64,000 nucleotides of DNA from Campylobacter concisus. Lineage in GTDB: Bacteria; Campylobacterota; Campylobacteria; Campylobacterales; Campylobacteraceae. The notes below the pieces were generated by a model that saw only the letters and a program-made list of their open reading frames with translations, was not told the origin of the DNA and did not search any database. The stretch spans positions 1,426,001-1,490,000 of the forward strand of contig NZ_CP049270.1 in assembly GCF_003048595.2 (NCBI RefSeq). The letters run 5' to 3'. This document shows positions 28,596 to 38,393 of this stretch, one piece after another (position 1 is the first letter of the stretch; the number at the start of each line of letters is the position of its first letter). The position numbers and the translations under genes were made by a program.

Positions 28596-30038
28596 CTACT
28601 TTTCCTCAAAACTTATATTTATCTTTATGTTCATATCTTTTAGCACATCTCTTAGCGAGCTTTCATTTAACGACTCATGGACGTGTTTTGTGATCTTTTT
28701 AGTTAGCTCTTCTTTATAGTCAGCATCGATTTTTGTTTCATCGTATAAGCTAGTTTGTGGCGCATTATTTAATCCAAATGCTGCTTGCATCGTATTTTCA
28801 TCTATTTCTTCAATAGATGCTACATCAAAATTTGGGCTACCTAACGTCTCTTCTTTAAGGTTCTCTTCCTCAAACACCTCATCTACCATGCCTAGATCTT
28901 CTTGAGCAAGGACTTCTTCAGAAATTTCTTCATGATCTTCTTTAGTTGGCTCTTTTTCGGGGTCTATATCTTCGCCCAAAGAAATTTCCTCTGCTTCTTT
29001 AGTAGATTCTTCATCTATATCTTCCTCTAAATTTTGACTAGCTTCATCTATCAAATTTGCCTCATTACTTTCAGGCCCAAAATTTTCATCACTATCAAAA
29101 TCAGTCTCTAGCTCATCAAAATTTTCGCTATCTTCGCTAGCTTCTTCGTTTAGCTCTTTATCCAAAGACTCGATCTCGCTGAGCTCTTTTTTACTTTGAC
29201 TTATATCATCTACAAAATCTTCATTAAGCTCGGCAGTTTCTAAATTTTGAGAATTTTGCTCGACCATTTTATCAAGCTCGTTTTTAGCCTCTTCATCTGC
29301 CAAGTCGCTCTCACCCATATCATCTATCTCATCTACAAGCGAACTAAGCTCATCAAAGTCATCGCTATGCTCTTCTTTTGTCATAGGCGGCTCATTGTTT
29401 TGCTCTAATGATTTATCTATATCTTCTGAATCAGCCATATATTTGCTAGCTATGTCATTTATCATATCATCATCTATAAGTTCAGTATCTGTTTCATCAA
29501 AACTAATATCTTTATCCTTTAAATCCTCGGCCTCTAGTTCACTTAGCTCCTCTTTTAAAAACTCATCGTCTAAAGCCTCATTATCAAAATTCTCTGCTTC
29601 ATCATCTTCTTTTGCTAAATTTTCAAGACCCATGTCAATTTCTGGAAGCTCAAAATTTTCTAAATCATCAAAGTTTTTATTGCTTTCGTCAAAGTCATTA
29701 AAATTTGCAGACTCATCTAGTCCAAGTTCAAGTTCTTTATCATTGTCAGTATCTTTGTTTTGTTCAAACAAACTAATAAATTCTGTTGGTAAAAAGGGCT
29801 TTTCAAGCATAACATCAGCAAAATCTGGCTTTTCACCGCCTCTAGGTGCTAGATACATTATCTTTTGATTTAAATTAACATCGCTGCTATCCATATCACT
29901 ATCGATGATAATATAATCAAATTGATCTCCAACACTATTAACATCGTCAAATTCGCTATATTCTATGCCTAGCTTATTTAAACTTAACGTTATAAGGCGA
30001 GAAACTGCGGGGTTTTTGTTTACAAGTGCAACTTTCAT
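28596..30038 (-). CDS. Highly acidic protein with an N-terminal receiver-like domain
   Basis: 480 residues. The first ~95 look like a degenerate CheY-type receiver: VALVNKNPAVSRLITLSL, a strand ending in Asp46 (YIIIDSD) at the phospho-acceptor place, and LEKPF with Lys80. The usual N-terminal acidic pair is replaced by NKN. Residues ~95-420 are low complexity, dominated by Glu and Asp. The last ~60 residues (ITKHVHESLNESSLRDVLKDM) form a more ordered tail. A 'highly acidic protein' gene occupies this slot between fliR and gmk in C. jejuni too, but its function is unknown to me. The position beside fliR hints at a flagellar or polar role. Confidence 0.8.
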   Translation of the reverse strand: MKVALVNKNPAVSRLITLSLNKLGIEYSEFDDVNSVGDQFDYIIIDSDMDSSDVNLNQKIMYLAPRGGEKPDFADVMLEKPFLPTEFISLFEQNKDTDNDKELELGLDESANFNDFDESNKNFDDLENFELPEIDMGLENLAKEDDEAENFDNEALDDEFLKEELSELEAEDLKDKDISFDETDTELIDDDMINDIASKYMADSEDIDKSLEQNNEPPMTKEEHSDDFDELSSLVDEIDDMGESDLADEEAKNELDKMVEQNSQNLETAELNEDFVDDISQSKKELSEIESLDKELNEEASEDSENFDELETDFDSDENFGPESNEANLIDEASQNLEEDIDEESTKEAEEISLGEDIDPEKEPTKEDHEEISEEVLAQEDLGMVDEVFEEENLKEETLGSPNFDVASIEEIDENTMQAAFGLNNAPQTSLYDETKIDADYKEELTKKITKHVHESLNESSLRDVLKDMNIKINISFEEK

Positions 30039-30095
30039 GATCCCTCCTTGAAGAGCTTGAGGCTGTATTCTATGATAAATTTCATTGCTATTTAC

Positions 30096-30857
30096 TTAAA
30101 AAAATAGTGCTGGCATATCGTTTAAAATCTGCACCATCATATCAGTTATGATTTTTATAATGCCAGCTAAAATAGCTATCAAAACCGAAAAGCCGATACT
30201 TACCTTAATAGGATAACCAACGACTAATAGGTTAAATTGTGGCATAGTTTTCATAAGCATGCCAAAAATAGCATCTGAAAGTATAGAAAGCGCGATAATA
30301 GGAAAAGCCAAAACAAATCCAAACATAAAAAGATTACCAAAGAGCTTTAGGGCGTAGCTCATCACACCGCTTCTTGGATAAAAATCTCCAAGCGGTATAG
30401 CAGAAAGTGAAGTGGAATAAAACTGTAATATCAAATGATGCCCATCAAGCATTAAAAATGCAAGAAGTGCGATGAAATTTAGAATATTTGCGATCACTGG
30501 CGAATTTGTACCAGTTTGCGGATCAAGCACTGAAGCCATCGAAAAACCCATAATCATAGATATCTGCTCGCCAGCCATTTGAAGTATGGCAAAAACGATA
30601 TTTAGCAAAAGTCCAGCGCAAAGTCCGAGTATGGCCTCACTTAAAATTTCCATGATCAAAAAATTTATAGCATGCTCATGGGTGTGTGAGAGCGGAAAAA
30701 GCACAATACAAAGGGCAAAAACTAGCAAAGTTTTTACGCTAAGCGGGATTTGATTGTGAGAAAAAAATGGAAAAAATACAATAAGCCCACTAAGACGTGC
30801 AAAAAGGAGCATGAAGGTTATGACTTTATCAGCTCCAAAAAACTCGACTAGTTCCAT
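30096..30857 (-). CDS. fliR: Flagellar export apparatus protein FliR
   Basis: A 253-residue membrane protein with about six spans. ARLSGLIVFFPFFS at the N-terminus, the central GEQISMIMGFSMASVLDPQTG block and the C-terminal IKVSIGFSVLIAI are typical of FliR, a core subunit of the flagellar type III export gate. It follows gpmI by 4 bases and is the only flagellar gene in the window. Confidence 0.95.
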   Translation of the reverse strand: MELVEFFGADKVITFMLLFARLSGLIVFFPFFSHNQIPLSVKTLLVFALCIVLFPLSHTHEHAINFLIMEILSEAILGLCAGLLLNIVFAILQMAGEQISMIMGFSMASVLDPQTGTNSPVIANILNFIALLAFLMLDGHHLILQFYSTSLSAIPLGDFYPRSGVMSYALKLFGNLFMFGFVLAFPIIALSILSDAIFGMLMKTMPQFNLLVVGYPIKVSIGFSVLIAILAGIIKIITDMMVQILNDMPALFF

Positions 30858-30861
30858 TATT

Positions 30862-32325
30862 TTATATTAACGCCTCGTCCATCTCAGCTGGAATTTCAAG
30901 CCCCATGATCTTTAAAACACTAGGGGCGATATTGTTTAGACCGCCATTTTTTACTTTTTTTACGCCATCAGCCATCACAAAACAAAAGACATCATAAGTC
31001 GTGTGGTTTGTCAGTAGCTCACCGCTGCTATCGCGCATCTCTTCGCAGTTTCCGTGATCGCTCGTGATGATCATCGCGTAGTTTTTCTCTTTTGCTTTAG
31101 CGTAAATTTCTCCAAGAGCCCTATCTACCGCCCCTACCGCTTTGATCGCAGCCTCATAGTTGCCAGTGTGCCCTACCATATCGCCATTTGCGAAATTTAC
31201 CACGATGAAGTCTTGTTCATCATCCATACCCTTTAGCACGGCTTTGCAAACCTCTGCAGCGCTCATCTCTGGCTTTTCGTCATAGGTCTTTACCTTTGGA
31301 CTAGGGATTAGTACCCTCGTTTCATTGCTAGCTAACTCCTCGACGCCGCCATTAAAGAAAAATGTTACGTGGGCGTATTTTTCAGTCTCAGCCGTGTGAA
31401 GCTGCCTTAGACCAGCTGCTGCTATGACCTCGCTTAGGGTATTTTTTATCTTTTCATTTTTAAATAGCACTTCAAAATTAAAATTTGCGTCGTATTCGGT
31501 CATGGTGATTAGATTTTTGATAGCAAAAGGTCGCTCAAACTCGCTAAATTTCTCCTCGCCTAGAGCCTGGCAAATCTCTCTTGCTCTATCATTTCTAAAA
31601 TTTATAAAGATCACGCCGTCATCTTTGCCTATGCCACTAAAGCCATTAAAGCTTGCTGGCTTTACAAACTCATCTGTCACGCCCTCATCGTAGTTTTTTT
31701 GTAGATACTCACTTGGCGTTAAGCTGCTTAAATTTGCTCCATTTACCAAGCTATCATAGGCCTCTTTTACGCGTTCCCAGCGTTTATCTCTATCCATCGC
31801 GTAAAATCTTCCACAAAGGGTCGCTACCTTAAATTTAGCTTCCAAGCTTTTTATGAAATTTAGACCGCTATTTGGACTAACGTCGCGTCCGTCGGTGATA
31901 GCGTGAGCAAAAACTTCGCAACCATTTTTGCTGGCAAGCTCGCACATACCATCAAAATGCTCCATATGTGAGTGCACGCCGCCGTCGCTATAAAGCCCTA
32001 TGATATGAATCTTTTTGCACTTTTTAAAAAGAGCTTTTAGGGCTTCATTTTCTGCTATCGAGCCATCAGCGAAGCTGCGTGAAATTTTGACCAAATTTTG
32101 ATACAAAACTCGCCCACTTCCTATACACATATGCCCTACTTCGCTGTTTCCCATCTGCCCTTCAGGTAGTCCCACAGCGTTTCCAGATGTCTTTATGAGC
32201 GAGTTTGGAATTTCTTTAAAAAATTTCTCGTAATTTGGCTTTTTAGCCGCCTCAAATGCGTTAAATTTACCGCTTTTATTAAATCCAATACCATCAGTTA
32301 TTATTAAAATAGTTTTTTGACTCAT
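30862..32325 (-). CDS. gpmI: 2,3-bisphosphoglycerate-independent phosphoglycerate mutase
   Basis: A 487-residue alkaline-phosphatase-superfamily mutase. ITDGIGFN gives the first metal ligand, MGNSEVGH carries the catalytic serine, HAITDGRDVSP and RFYAMDRDKRWER bind substrate, and SDHGNCEEM closes the metal site. It interconverts 3- and 2-phosphoglycerate with manganese and without the bisphospho cofactor. It is divergent from mraY and probably cotranscribed with fliR. Confidence 0.97.
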   Translation of the reverse strand: MSQKTILIITDGIGFNKSGKFNAFEAAKKPNYEKFFKEIPNSLIKTSGNAVGLPEGQMGNSEVGHMCIGSGRVLYQNLVKISRSFADGSIAENEALKALFKKCKKIHIIGLYSDGGVHSHMEHFDGMCELASKNGCEVFAHAITDGRDVSPNSGLNFIKSLEAKFKVATLCGRFYAMDRDKRWERVKEAYDSLVNGANLSSLTPSEYLQKNYDEGVTDEFVKPASFNGFSGIGKDDGVIFINFRNDRAREICQALGEEKFSEFERPFAIKNLITMTEYDANFNFEVLFKNEKIKNTLSEVIAAAGLRQLHTAETEKYAHVTFFFNGGVEELASNETRVLIPSPKVKTYDEKPEMSAAEVCKAVLKGMDDEQDFIVVNFANGDMVGHTGNYEAAIKAVGAVDRALGEIYAKAKEKNYAMIITSDHGNCEEMRDSSGELLTNHTTYDVFCFVMADGVKKVKNGGLNNIAPSVLKIMGLEIPAEMDEALI

Positions 32326-32367
32326 TTTGAAAATTTATCCTTAATTTTAGATAATTTTTAAGGCCAT

Positions 32368-32373
32368 TATACT
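32368..32373 (+). promoter_or_regulatory. Possible -10 box for mraY-murD
   Basis: CCATTATACTAAAATTGC contains TATACT 32 bases before the mraY ATG in the 79-base divergent gap with gpmI, followed by a T-rich stretch. Plausible but unproven. Confidence 0.4.
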
Positions 32374-32404
32374 AAAATTGCTTTTTTTAAAAATAAAGGC
32401 TCTC

Positions 32405-33469
32405 ATGTTTTACTATATCTATGAAATTTTAAATTTTAATATCTTTCAATACATCACCGTCCGTGCTGGTATCGCTTTTTTCATCGCTTTTGCACTCACA
32501 GCTTATTTGATGCCCAAATTTATCACTTGGGCAAAGGCAAAAAACGCCGCCCAGCCTATCTACGAGCTTGCCCCACAAACTCACCAAAAAAAGGCCAAAA
32601 CGCCGACCATGGGCGGACTTGTCTTTGTTTCTACAGCCGTGATCGCCACGATAATTTGTGCAAGGCTTGATAACGCATTTGTCTTAACATCGCTATTTTG
32701 CCTAGTTTGCTTTACGCTGCTTGGCTACAAGGACGATTACAGTAAAATTTTAGGAGCAAAAAACCACGCCGGCCTAAGCCCAAAAGCAAAGCTTTTTTTT
32801 CAGTTTTTAATAGCCTTTGTAATTTCTGTTTTTTTATATGCGAGTCACGAGCTTAGCACCGAGTTTTATCTACCTTTTTTTAAGCAACCTATTTTAGATT
32901 TAAAAATTTTTGCCGTTTTCTTTTGGACACTGGTCATAGTCGCAGCATCAAATGCCGTAAATTTAACAGACGGGCTTGACGGGCTAGCTACTGTGCCATC
33001 TATATTTTCGCTTCTGACACTTGGCGTTTTTGCTTATATCTGCGGACACGCTGTCTTTAGCTCATATTTACTCTTGCCAAAGATCATAGGCGTTGGCGAA
33101 AGCGTTGTTGTCTCTTCAGCCCTAATTGGCTCACTCATGGGCTTTTTATGGTTTAACTGCCATCCAGCCGAAGTCTTTATGGGCGATAGCGGTAGCTTAA
33201 GCGTGGGAGCATATATCGGTTTTATGGGCGTTGCGACCAAAAATGAAATCTTACTCATAATCATTGGCCTCATCTTTGTGGTTGAGACCCTAAGCGTCAT
33301 CTTACAAGTGGGAAGCTTTAAAATTTTCAAACGCAGAATTTTTCTCATGGCGCCTATACATCACCATTTTGAGATAAAAGGCTGGGCGGAAAATAAGATC
33401 ATCGTTCGCTTTTGGATCATCGCACTTTTAGCAAACCTAATCGCACTAACTGCGCTAAAGATCAGATAA
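32405..33469 (+). CDS. mraY: Phospho-N-acetylmuramoyl-pentapeptide transferase
   Basis: A 354-residue, ten-span enzyme that moves phospho-MurNAc-pentapeptide onto undecaprenyl phosphate (lipid I). The conserved TPTMGGL, the [10 protein letters not shown] loop, FMGDSGSL and IHHHFE are all present. I choose ATG 32405 (preceded by AAAGG) rather than a TTG nine codons earlier, since the product then begins like C. jejuni MraY. murD follows after 8 bases. Confidence 0.97.
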   Translation: MFYYIYEILNFNIFQYITVRAGIAFFIAFALTAYLMPKFITWAKAKNAAQPIYELAPQTHQKKAKTPTMGGLVFVSTAVIATIICARLDNAFVLTSLFCLVCFTLLGYKDDYSKILGAKNHAGLSPKAKLFFQFLIAFVISVFLYASHELSTEFYLPFFKQPILDLKIFAVFFWTLVIVAASNAVNLTDGLDGLATVPSIFSLLTLGVFAYICGHAVFSSYLLLPKIIGVGESVVVSSALIGSLMGFLWFNCHPAEVFMGDSGSLSVGAYIGFMGVATKNEILLIIIGLIFVVETLSVILQVGSFKIFKRRIFLMAPIHHHFEIKGWAENKIIVRFWIIALLANLIALTALKIR

Positions 33470-33477
33470 GGAAAGCC

Positions 33478-34695
33478 ATGAGAAAATCGCTATTTGGCTA
33501 CGGTGGCACGATAAAGGCGATCGCAAAGAATTTCACAAAAGACGGTCTTTGGGATATCTATGATGATAAATTTAGTGAAATTTCAAAAGATGAGTTTGGC
33601 AACACTCTTTTGCCAGTTAGCGAATTTGACCCAGCAAAAAGCGGCCTAGAGATACCAAGCCCAGGTATTCCGCCTCATCACGAGCTTATTAAAAAAGCTA
33701 AGAATTTAGTTAGCGAATATGACTATTTTTATGAAATTTATAAAGAAAATCTGCCATTTAATATCTGGATAAGTGGCACAAACGGCAAGACTACGACCAC
33801 AAAGATGACGCAGCACCTACTAGAGAGCAAGGGCTCAGTCATGGGCGGTAACGTTGGTATCGCGTTAGCAAATTTAGATCCGCACGCTAAAATTTGGATA
33901 CTTGAGACTAGCTCATTTACTCTTCACTACACAAATCACGCCACACCGGGCATCTATGTGCTTTTGCCGATCACTCCAGATCATCTAAGCTGGCATGGCA
34001 ACATGAGCGAGTACGAAAAGGCTAAGTTAAAGCCACTTGCTAACATGAGCGAAAGTAGCGTGGCGATAGTGCCTGAAATTTACGCCAATACGCCAACAAA
34101 TGCAAAAGTAATCGCTTACAAAGATGAGAGCGATCTGGCTAAATTTTGCGGTGTAAGCGTAGATGATATAAATTTTAAAACGCCATTTTTGCTTGATGCG
34201 CTGCTAGCACTGGCAGTAGAGAAAATTTTATTTGACCGCTGCGACGTGGAGCTTTTAAATACCTTTGTCATCGAGGCAAACAAGCTTGAAGAATTTAGCG
34301 ACAAAAATGGCAGAATCTGGGTCAATGACACAAAAGCGACCAATATCGACGCGAGTATACAGGCCGTTAAACGCTACAAAGATCATTTCATACATCTAAT
34401 ACTTGGTGGCGATGATAAGGGTGTTGACATGACGCCACTTTTTGAAGGCTTAAAGAGTTTAAGAGTAAAAATTTACGCCATTGGCTCAAATAGTGACAAA
34501 CTCATGAAATTAGCGACTAAATTTGGCATACCAGCTTTGAAATGCGGCTTTTTGCAAAATGCTGTCAATGAGATAAATAAAGAGCTAAAGACTAGCGAGA
34601 TAGCACTTCTAAGCCCGGCAGCTGCGAGCCTTGATCAGTTTAGGAGTTATGCCGAGCGAGGCGATAAATTTAAAGAGTTTATAAAGGCACTTTAA
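33478..34695 (+). CDS. murD: UDP-N-acetylmuramoylalanine-D-glutamate ligase
   Basis: A 405-residue Mur ligase. The ATP loop GTNGKTTTT lies at about 104-112, followed by the central-domain LETSSFTL and the C-terminal NDTKATN. It adds D-glutamate to UDP-MurNAc-L-Ala in peptidoglycan precursor synthesis. ATG 33478 has AAGGA upstream; the frame is open into mraY without support. It is the last core gene before the AT-rich effector island. Confidence 0.96.
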   Translation: MRKSLFGYGGTIKAIAKNFTKDGLWDIYDDKFSEISKDEFGNTLLPVSEFDPAKSGLEIPSPGIPPHHELIKKAKNLVSEYDYFYEIYKENLPFNIWISGTNGKTTTTKMTQHLLESKGSVMGGNVGIALANLDPHAKIWILETSSFTLHYTNHATPGIYVLLPITPDHLSWHGNMSEYEKAKLKPLANMSESSVAIVPEIYANTPTNAKVIAYKDESDLAKFCGVSVDDINFKTPFLLDALLALAVEKILFDRCDVELLNTFVIEANKLEEFSDKNGRIWVNDTKATNIDASIQAVKRYKDHFIHLILGGDDKGVDMTPLFEGLKSLRVKIYAIGSNSDKLMKLATKFGIPALKCGFLQNAVNEINKELKTSEIALLSPAAASLDQFRSYAERGDKFKEFIKAL

Positions 34696-34789
34696 ATTTA
34701 CAAGCCATTTTAAGTAGCCTTATCAAACAATAAAAACACATAAATTTTTACTATAAAGTTTTATTGTTGAATACTTTTTAAGTTTGTGC

Positions 34790-34795
34790 TAATAT
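34790..34795 (+). promoter_or_regulatory. Extended -10 promoter before the effector gene
   Basis: TGCTAATAT is an extended -10 (TGn-TAATAT) ending 26 bases before the ATG at 34822. Upstream, AACAATAAAA at 34726-34735 and TTTTATTGTT at 34759-34768 form an inverted repeat with a long loop, which may be the murD terminator or an operator. Confidence 0.4.
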
Positions 34796-34821
34796 TTAGC
34801 AAAAATTTCCAAGGAAGTTTA

Positions 34822-37800
34822 ATGCCTCTAACGCCCAGAAATGATGTAAATTTTAAAAGAAATTTAATAGATATTATAAAATTTTCATATGACAATGACA
34901 TAAGCAGACCATTTATATCTAACAACAAACTACTTATTGGATATGGCTTTAGCCTAAAAGATGATATAGAACTTATTTGTGCTCAAATTTATAAAAACAA
35001 CAAATACAAAGTCATAAAAGATGTCAAGCAAACTATTGCTAACACCACGAGTAAGACTACCATAGAAAAGATAGATACAGATGAACTTTTTAAAAAGATA
35101 AATGATGCCGCAAAAGAGGCTTATGCAAAGTCTGGAGGTGCCGATACTTTACCTGAGTTTGAATTTAGTTCAGAAGATCAGCTAAATGCCATCTTGGAGC
35201 AAAAGCTTACGCCGCTAATCCAAGAGATAAATCAAAAATTAAACAACTCTCCACTTAAAAATTTACAAGCCGTTTCACTTACTTCAGATACACAAAATAA
35301 CCAAATTTCAAGAGAGCATGTCGCGCTTTTAGCACTTCTTTATATCAGCAAGAAAAGTAATATTGATCCATCACTAGCAAGCTACATCAAAAGCAAAAAT
35401 CGTTTTAAGGCCTGGTTTTGGCTAGCATATGAAAGCTTTGGTGATGAAGCAAGCAATAAAACATCTATTTTGCGAGAAAAAATTTCAAATCAGTTTGGCC
35501 TTTATGAAAGTGATGAACAAAATGTTAATTTTGCCGAGTGTATAGATGTTTTTAGCCATTTAAATATATCCAAAGCAAAATATAAATCAAAAAATCAAAA
35601 CAATAAAGAGATCATCCAAAACGTCACTCATTTAGAATTTATGAAGCTTCAAGAAAATGGATCAAATTTAAATGCATCAGATGCATCAAAATGTGAGGCT
35701 TTATTTCAGCCATTTGTTACAAAGATAAATTCTTTATTAAGCACTCAAAGCACAAAGACCTTTAGCCTTGAAAACATATACTGCGTAAATTTAATCAGCT
35801 CAAATGCTTCAAACACTTCAAGAATAAATAAGCTCTTAAGGCAAAGAGAGGAGGAATTTTACAAACAAGAAAATATACTCTTGCTATGTCCAAGGAAGAT
35901 GACAACTCCTGTTAGAGTCTTTCAACCTAAAAAGAGCGAATTTACCGTTGTTCTAGCTAGTCAGACTCCATTTGATTGCAGTGAGCTAAATCCAAAGGAG
36001 CTAAATTCTAGTAGGCCAAACTACGGCAAGGTAAATTTATGTGAGCTAATACTTACTGACTTTAAATTTGACTCTTATGAAGATAGTAAAAATGAAGAGA
36101 TAAAATTTAAAAATGCAAAGAGCAAAGATACGGTAATACTCTATCAAGAAAACAAAAATGAAGAAGATAAGATAAATGGTGCTACCTTTACTAGCATAAA
36201 GCAAAATAGCGATGATATAGAGTATAAGCTAGAAGATGGCGTTATAAGCATGAAGTACTTTAAAGACCAAACGTCCAACAACAAACACCTAAATTTCTCT
36301 TTATTAAATTTCGCCAAAGAGAATAACTTTACCCTAAGGGATGATAAAGACTCAGCTATGTTTGATATAAAGCTTCGTCTAGCTCATGGCAATAATGTAG
36401 TGCCTACATCAGCATCAAGTTCAGGTCTTACTCTTACAATAAACAATCTCATCATTGAAAACGAAGATGGTAAGGCAAGTGAAGATATAGATAAGATATA
36501 TCTTCATCACTGCTTTGATAAAAGTATATATGAGAGTATATCTTTAGTAAAAAATGAAGACTCAGATATCAAGAACTCATATACAGCTACATTTAATATC
36601 TCAATAGATAAAGAGAATAAAGGAGATACTAAATTTATACTTTATTCAAGTGATCTAAGTAAAGTTTATAGCACTAAAGATATTCATGCTCACACTGATA
36701 CAGCTGTAATATCTTTAGGATATCAAGATAAGAGTAACTCTAACTTTTGCTATAGCAATAAGGTCTCGTTAAGAGATATAACAGATCATATAACAAATGT
36801 AATCTCTGATAGTGAGTATCCATTTAAGACAAATGAGACAATAAGCTTAAAGGCTATATATAAACAAGAAAAAGGTAGTAAGAGATATAAAGAGATACTT
36901 TGGGGATATAAGGTCATAAAAAGCAAAGAGTATGATGAGCTATCCAAATCAAATCCAAAAGATGTAGTAGCCTTAAAGGATCAAAAAGGTAAAGAGATAA
37001 CATTTAAAATTTCAGATGTTATACAAAAAGATGATCTAGATAAGCTAAAGCAAGGTAGTCATACTATAGTATTTTTTGCATATCTTGAAGGTGATAAGAA
37101 TAAATTTAAGTTTTATACAAGATATGGCAAAAATCATATAAGAATAGATATAAAGGTACCTTTATATATTAAATTTAAAGATGATAAGCTAGTTATATAT
37201 GAGTTTGAGCATACCATAAAAGAGAAGGCATTTGATGCTAAATTAAAGCTTAGTGATAATAAAGACGATGCTTTAATAAAAAATGATAATTACTTATATA
37301 TAAATAAAGATATCTCATCAAATGAGATAAATATCTATGAAGACGACAAGCTAAGCAAAGAGCTAAAAAGTGATGAGAAGACAAATAAGAGCTATCAAAT
37401 TTATGCAAAAGAAGAGAGCTCTAGTAATAATCAGTCTAATGCAGATACATATGATAAGCTTGGTATAAATTTATTAAGTAAAGAGAATATGGATAAATTT
37501 ATTAACTCTTTTAATGAATCAAAGAGTTTAACTAGAGTAGATAAAGGTATGTGGGAAGATGGGGATGAGGGGGTAAATGTTTTAATAGAGATTAAAGATT
37601 ATCCATTTACACTAGATATGCTAAAACAAGTATTTACCAATATAAAAACAAATCAAGAATATATCTTGCAAGAGATGGTGGATGAGCTAAATAGAAGAGA
37701 TGATGATGACGGAATTCAAATGTATGTAAAATATAAGCTTGATACTAGAAATAGATTAGAGCATTTTTTTGGGCAATGTGCGGTAGAGGTGGAAAGTAGC

Positions 37801-38382
37801 TTCCCAAAACTGACAGAGAGCTTAGATTATAGCGTGGAAGGTCTTATGGGGTCTAATATTGGCTATTTTAAAAATAATTATGATAGAAGTAAGGATATAG
37901 GAAGAATAAAAGACAAAAAAGGAAAAATAATTCAAAAAGCCAATCAAGAAGCCATAGCCAATCTAGGATATGCTGATGAAAATAGACCTAAGGACTTGCG
38001 ACTTGGCAATACCGAAGAAGGTGACGGCTGGAAATATAGAGGTAGAGGGATAATACAAATAACTGGTAGAGAAATATATACTGAATTTAATAAATTCGCA
38101 CACAAAGTTAAATTAGTAGGAGATGAAGTAAGCTTTGTGGATAATCCAGAACTGGTAGCTGAAAATAAAACCTTTGCTTTTGTGTCGGCTGCATTTTTCT
38201 GGGCTAAAAAAAAGAACATTTACGATAGAGCCGATAAAAGCAAGCCGGAATTAGACAATGAAGAAATAGTAAATAGAGTAACAGATTTAGTAAATGGCGG
38301 TGCAAATAAAGAAAGCAGAACAAAAAGAATAAACTCTTATAAACGTATAAGAGAAGCAAATATATTTAAGAAATTTAAATAA
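34822..38382 (+). CDS. Giant effector-like protein with C-terminal GH19 lysozyme/chitinase domain
   Basis: 1186 residues, much more AT-rich than the flanking murD. ATG 34822 has AAGGAAG at ideal spacing; a GTG 12 codons earlier overlaps the promoter. No signal peptide. Residues 1-230 contain short motifs like phage-type lysozymes (LLIGYGFSL; RFKAWFWLAYESFG). Residues ~370-880 are beta-rich and probably repeated Ig-like or delivery modules. Residues 890-918 form a hinge ending MWEDGDEGV. Residues ~920-1186 are a GH19 domain: FFGQCAVEVES with Glu989/Glu991 as catalytic candidates, GDGWKYRGRGIIQITGR around 1069-1085, and NGGANKESR near the end. GH19 enzymes cut chitin or peptidoglycan glycan strands. 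The size, lack of signal peptide and following immunity-like gene suggest a type VI or similar secreted antibacterial effector. The delivery route is inferred; no T6SS gene is nearby. Confidence 0.8.
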   Translation: MPLTPRNDVNFKRNLIDIIKFSYDNDISRPFISNNKLLIGYGFSLKDDIELICAQIYKNNKYKVIKDVKQTIANTTSKTTIEKIDTDELFKKINDAAKEAYAKSGGADTLPEFEFSSEDQLNAILEQKLTPLIQEINQKLNNSPLKNLQAVSLTSDTQNNQISREHVALLALLYISKKSNIDPSLASYIKSKNRFKAWFWLAYESFGDEASNKTSILREKISNQFGLYESDEQNVNFAECIDVFSHLNISKAKYKSKNQNNKEIIQNVTHLEFMKLQENGSNLNASDASKCEALFQPFVTKINSLLSTQSTKTFSLENIYCVNLISSNASNTSRINKLLRQREEEFYKQENILLLCPRKMTTPVRVFQPKKSEFTVVLASQTPFDCSELNPKELNSSRPNYGKVNLCELILTDFKFDSYEDSKNEEIKFKNAKSKDTVILYQENKNEEDKINGATFTSIKQNSDDIEYKLEDGVISMKYFKDQTSNNKHLNFSLLNFAKENNFTLRDDKDSAMFDIKLRLAHGNNVVPTSASSSGLTLTINNLIIENEDGKASEDIDKIYLHHCFDKSIYESISLVKNEDSDIKNSYTATFNISIDKENKGDTKFILYSSDLSKVYSTKDIHAHTDTAVISLGYQDKSNSNFCYSNKVSLRDITDHITNVISDSEYPFKTNETISLKAIYKQEKGSKRYKEILWGYKVIKSKEYDELSKSNPKDVVALKDQKGKEITFKISDVIQKDDLDKLKQGSHTIVFFAYLEGDKNKFKFYTRYGKNHIRIDIKVPLYIKFKDDKLVIYEFEHTIKEKAFDAKLKLSDNKDDALIKNDNYLYINKDISSNEINIYEDDKLSKELKSDEKTNKSYQIYAKEESSSNNQSNADTYDKLGINLLSKENMDKFINSFNESKSLTRVDKGMWEDGDEGVNVLIEIKDYPFTLDMLKQVFTNIKTNQEYILQEMVDELNRRDDDDGIQMYVKYKLDTRNRLEHFFGQCAVEVESSFPKLTESLDYSVEGLMGSNIGYFKNNYDRSKDIGRIKDKKGKIIQKANQEAIANLGYADENRPKDLRLGNTEEGDGWKYRGRGIIQITGREIYTEFNKFAHKVKLVGDEVSFVDNPELVAENKTFAFVSAAFFWAKKKNIYDRADKSKPELDNEEIVNRVTDLVNGGANKESRTKRINSYKRIREANIFKKFK

Positions 38383-38393
38383 AGGGCTGAAGT

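Noticed and set aside
29395-29868. 157-codon plus-strand ORF rich in serine opposite the acidic protein gene
   Set aside because: It is the antisense of Glu/Asp codons (TCT, TCA, ATC), which rarely form stops. No ribosome binding site and no domain.
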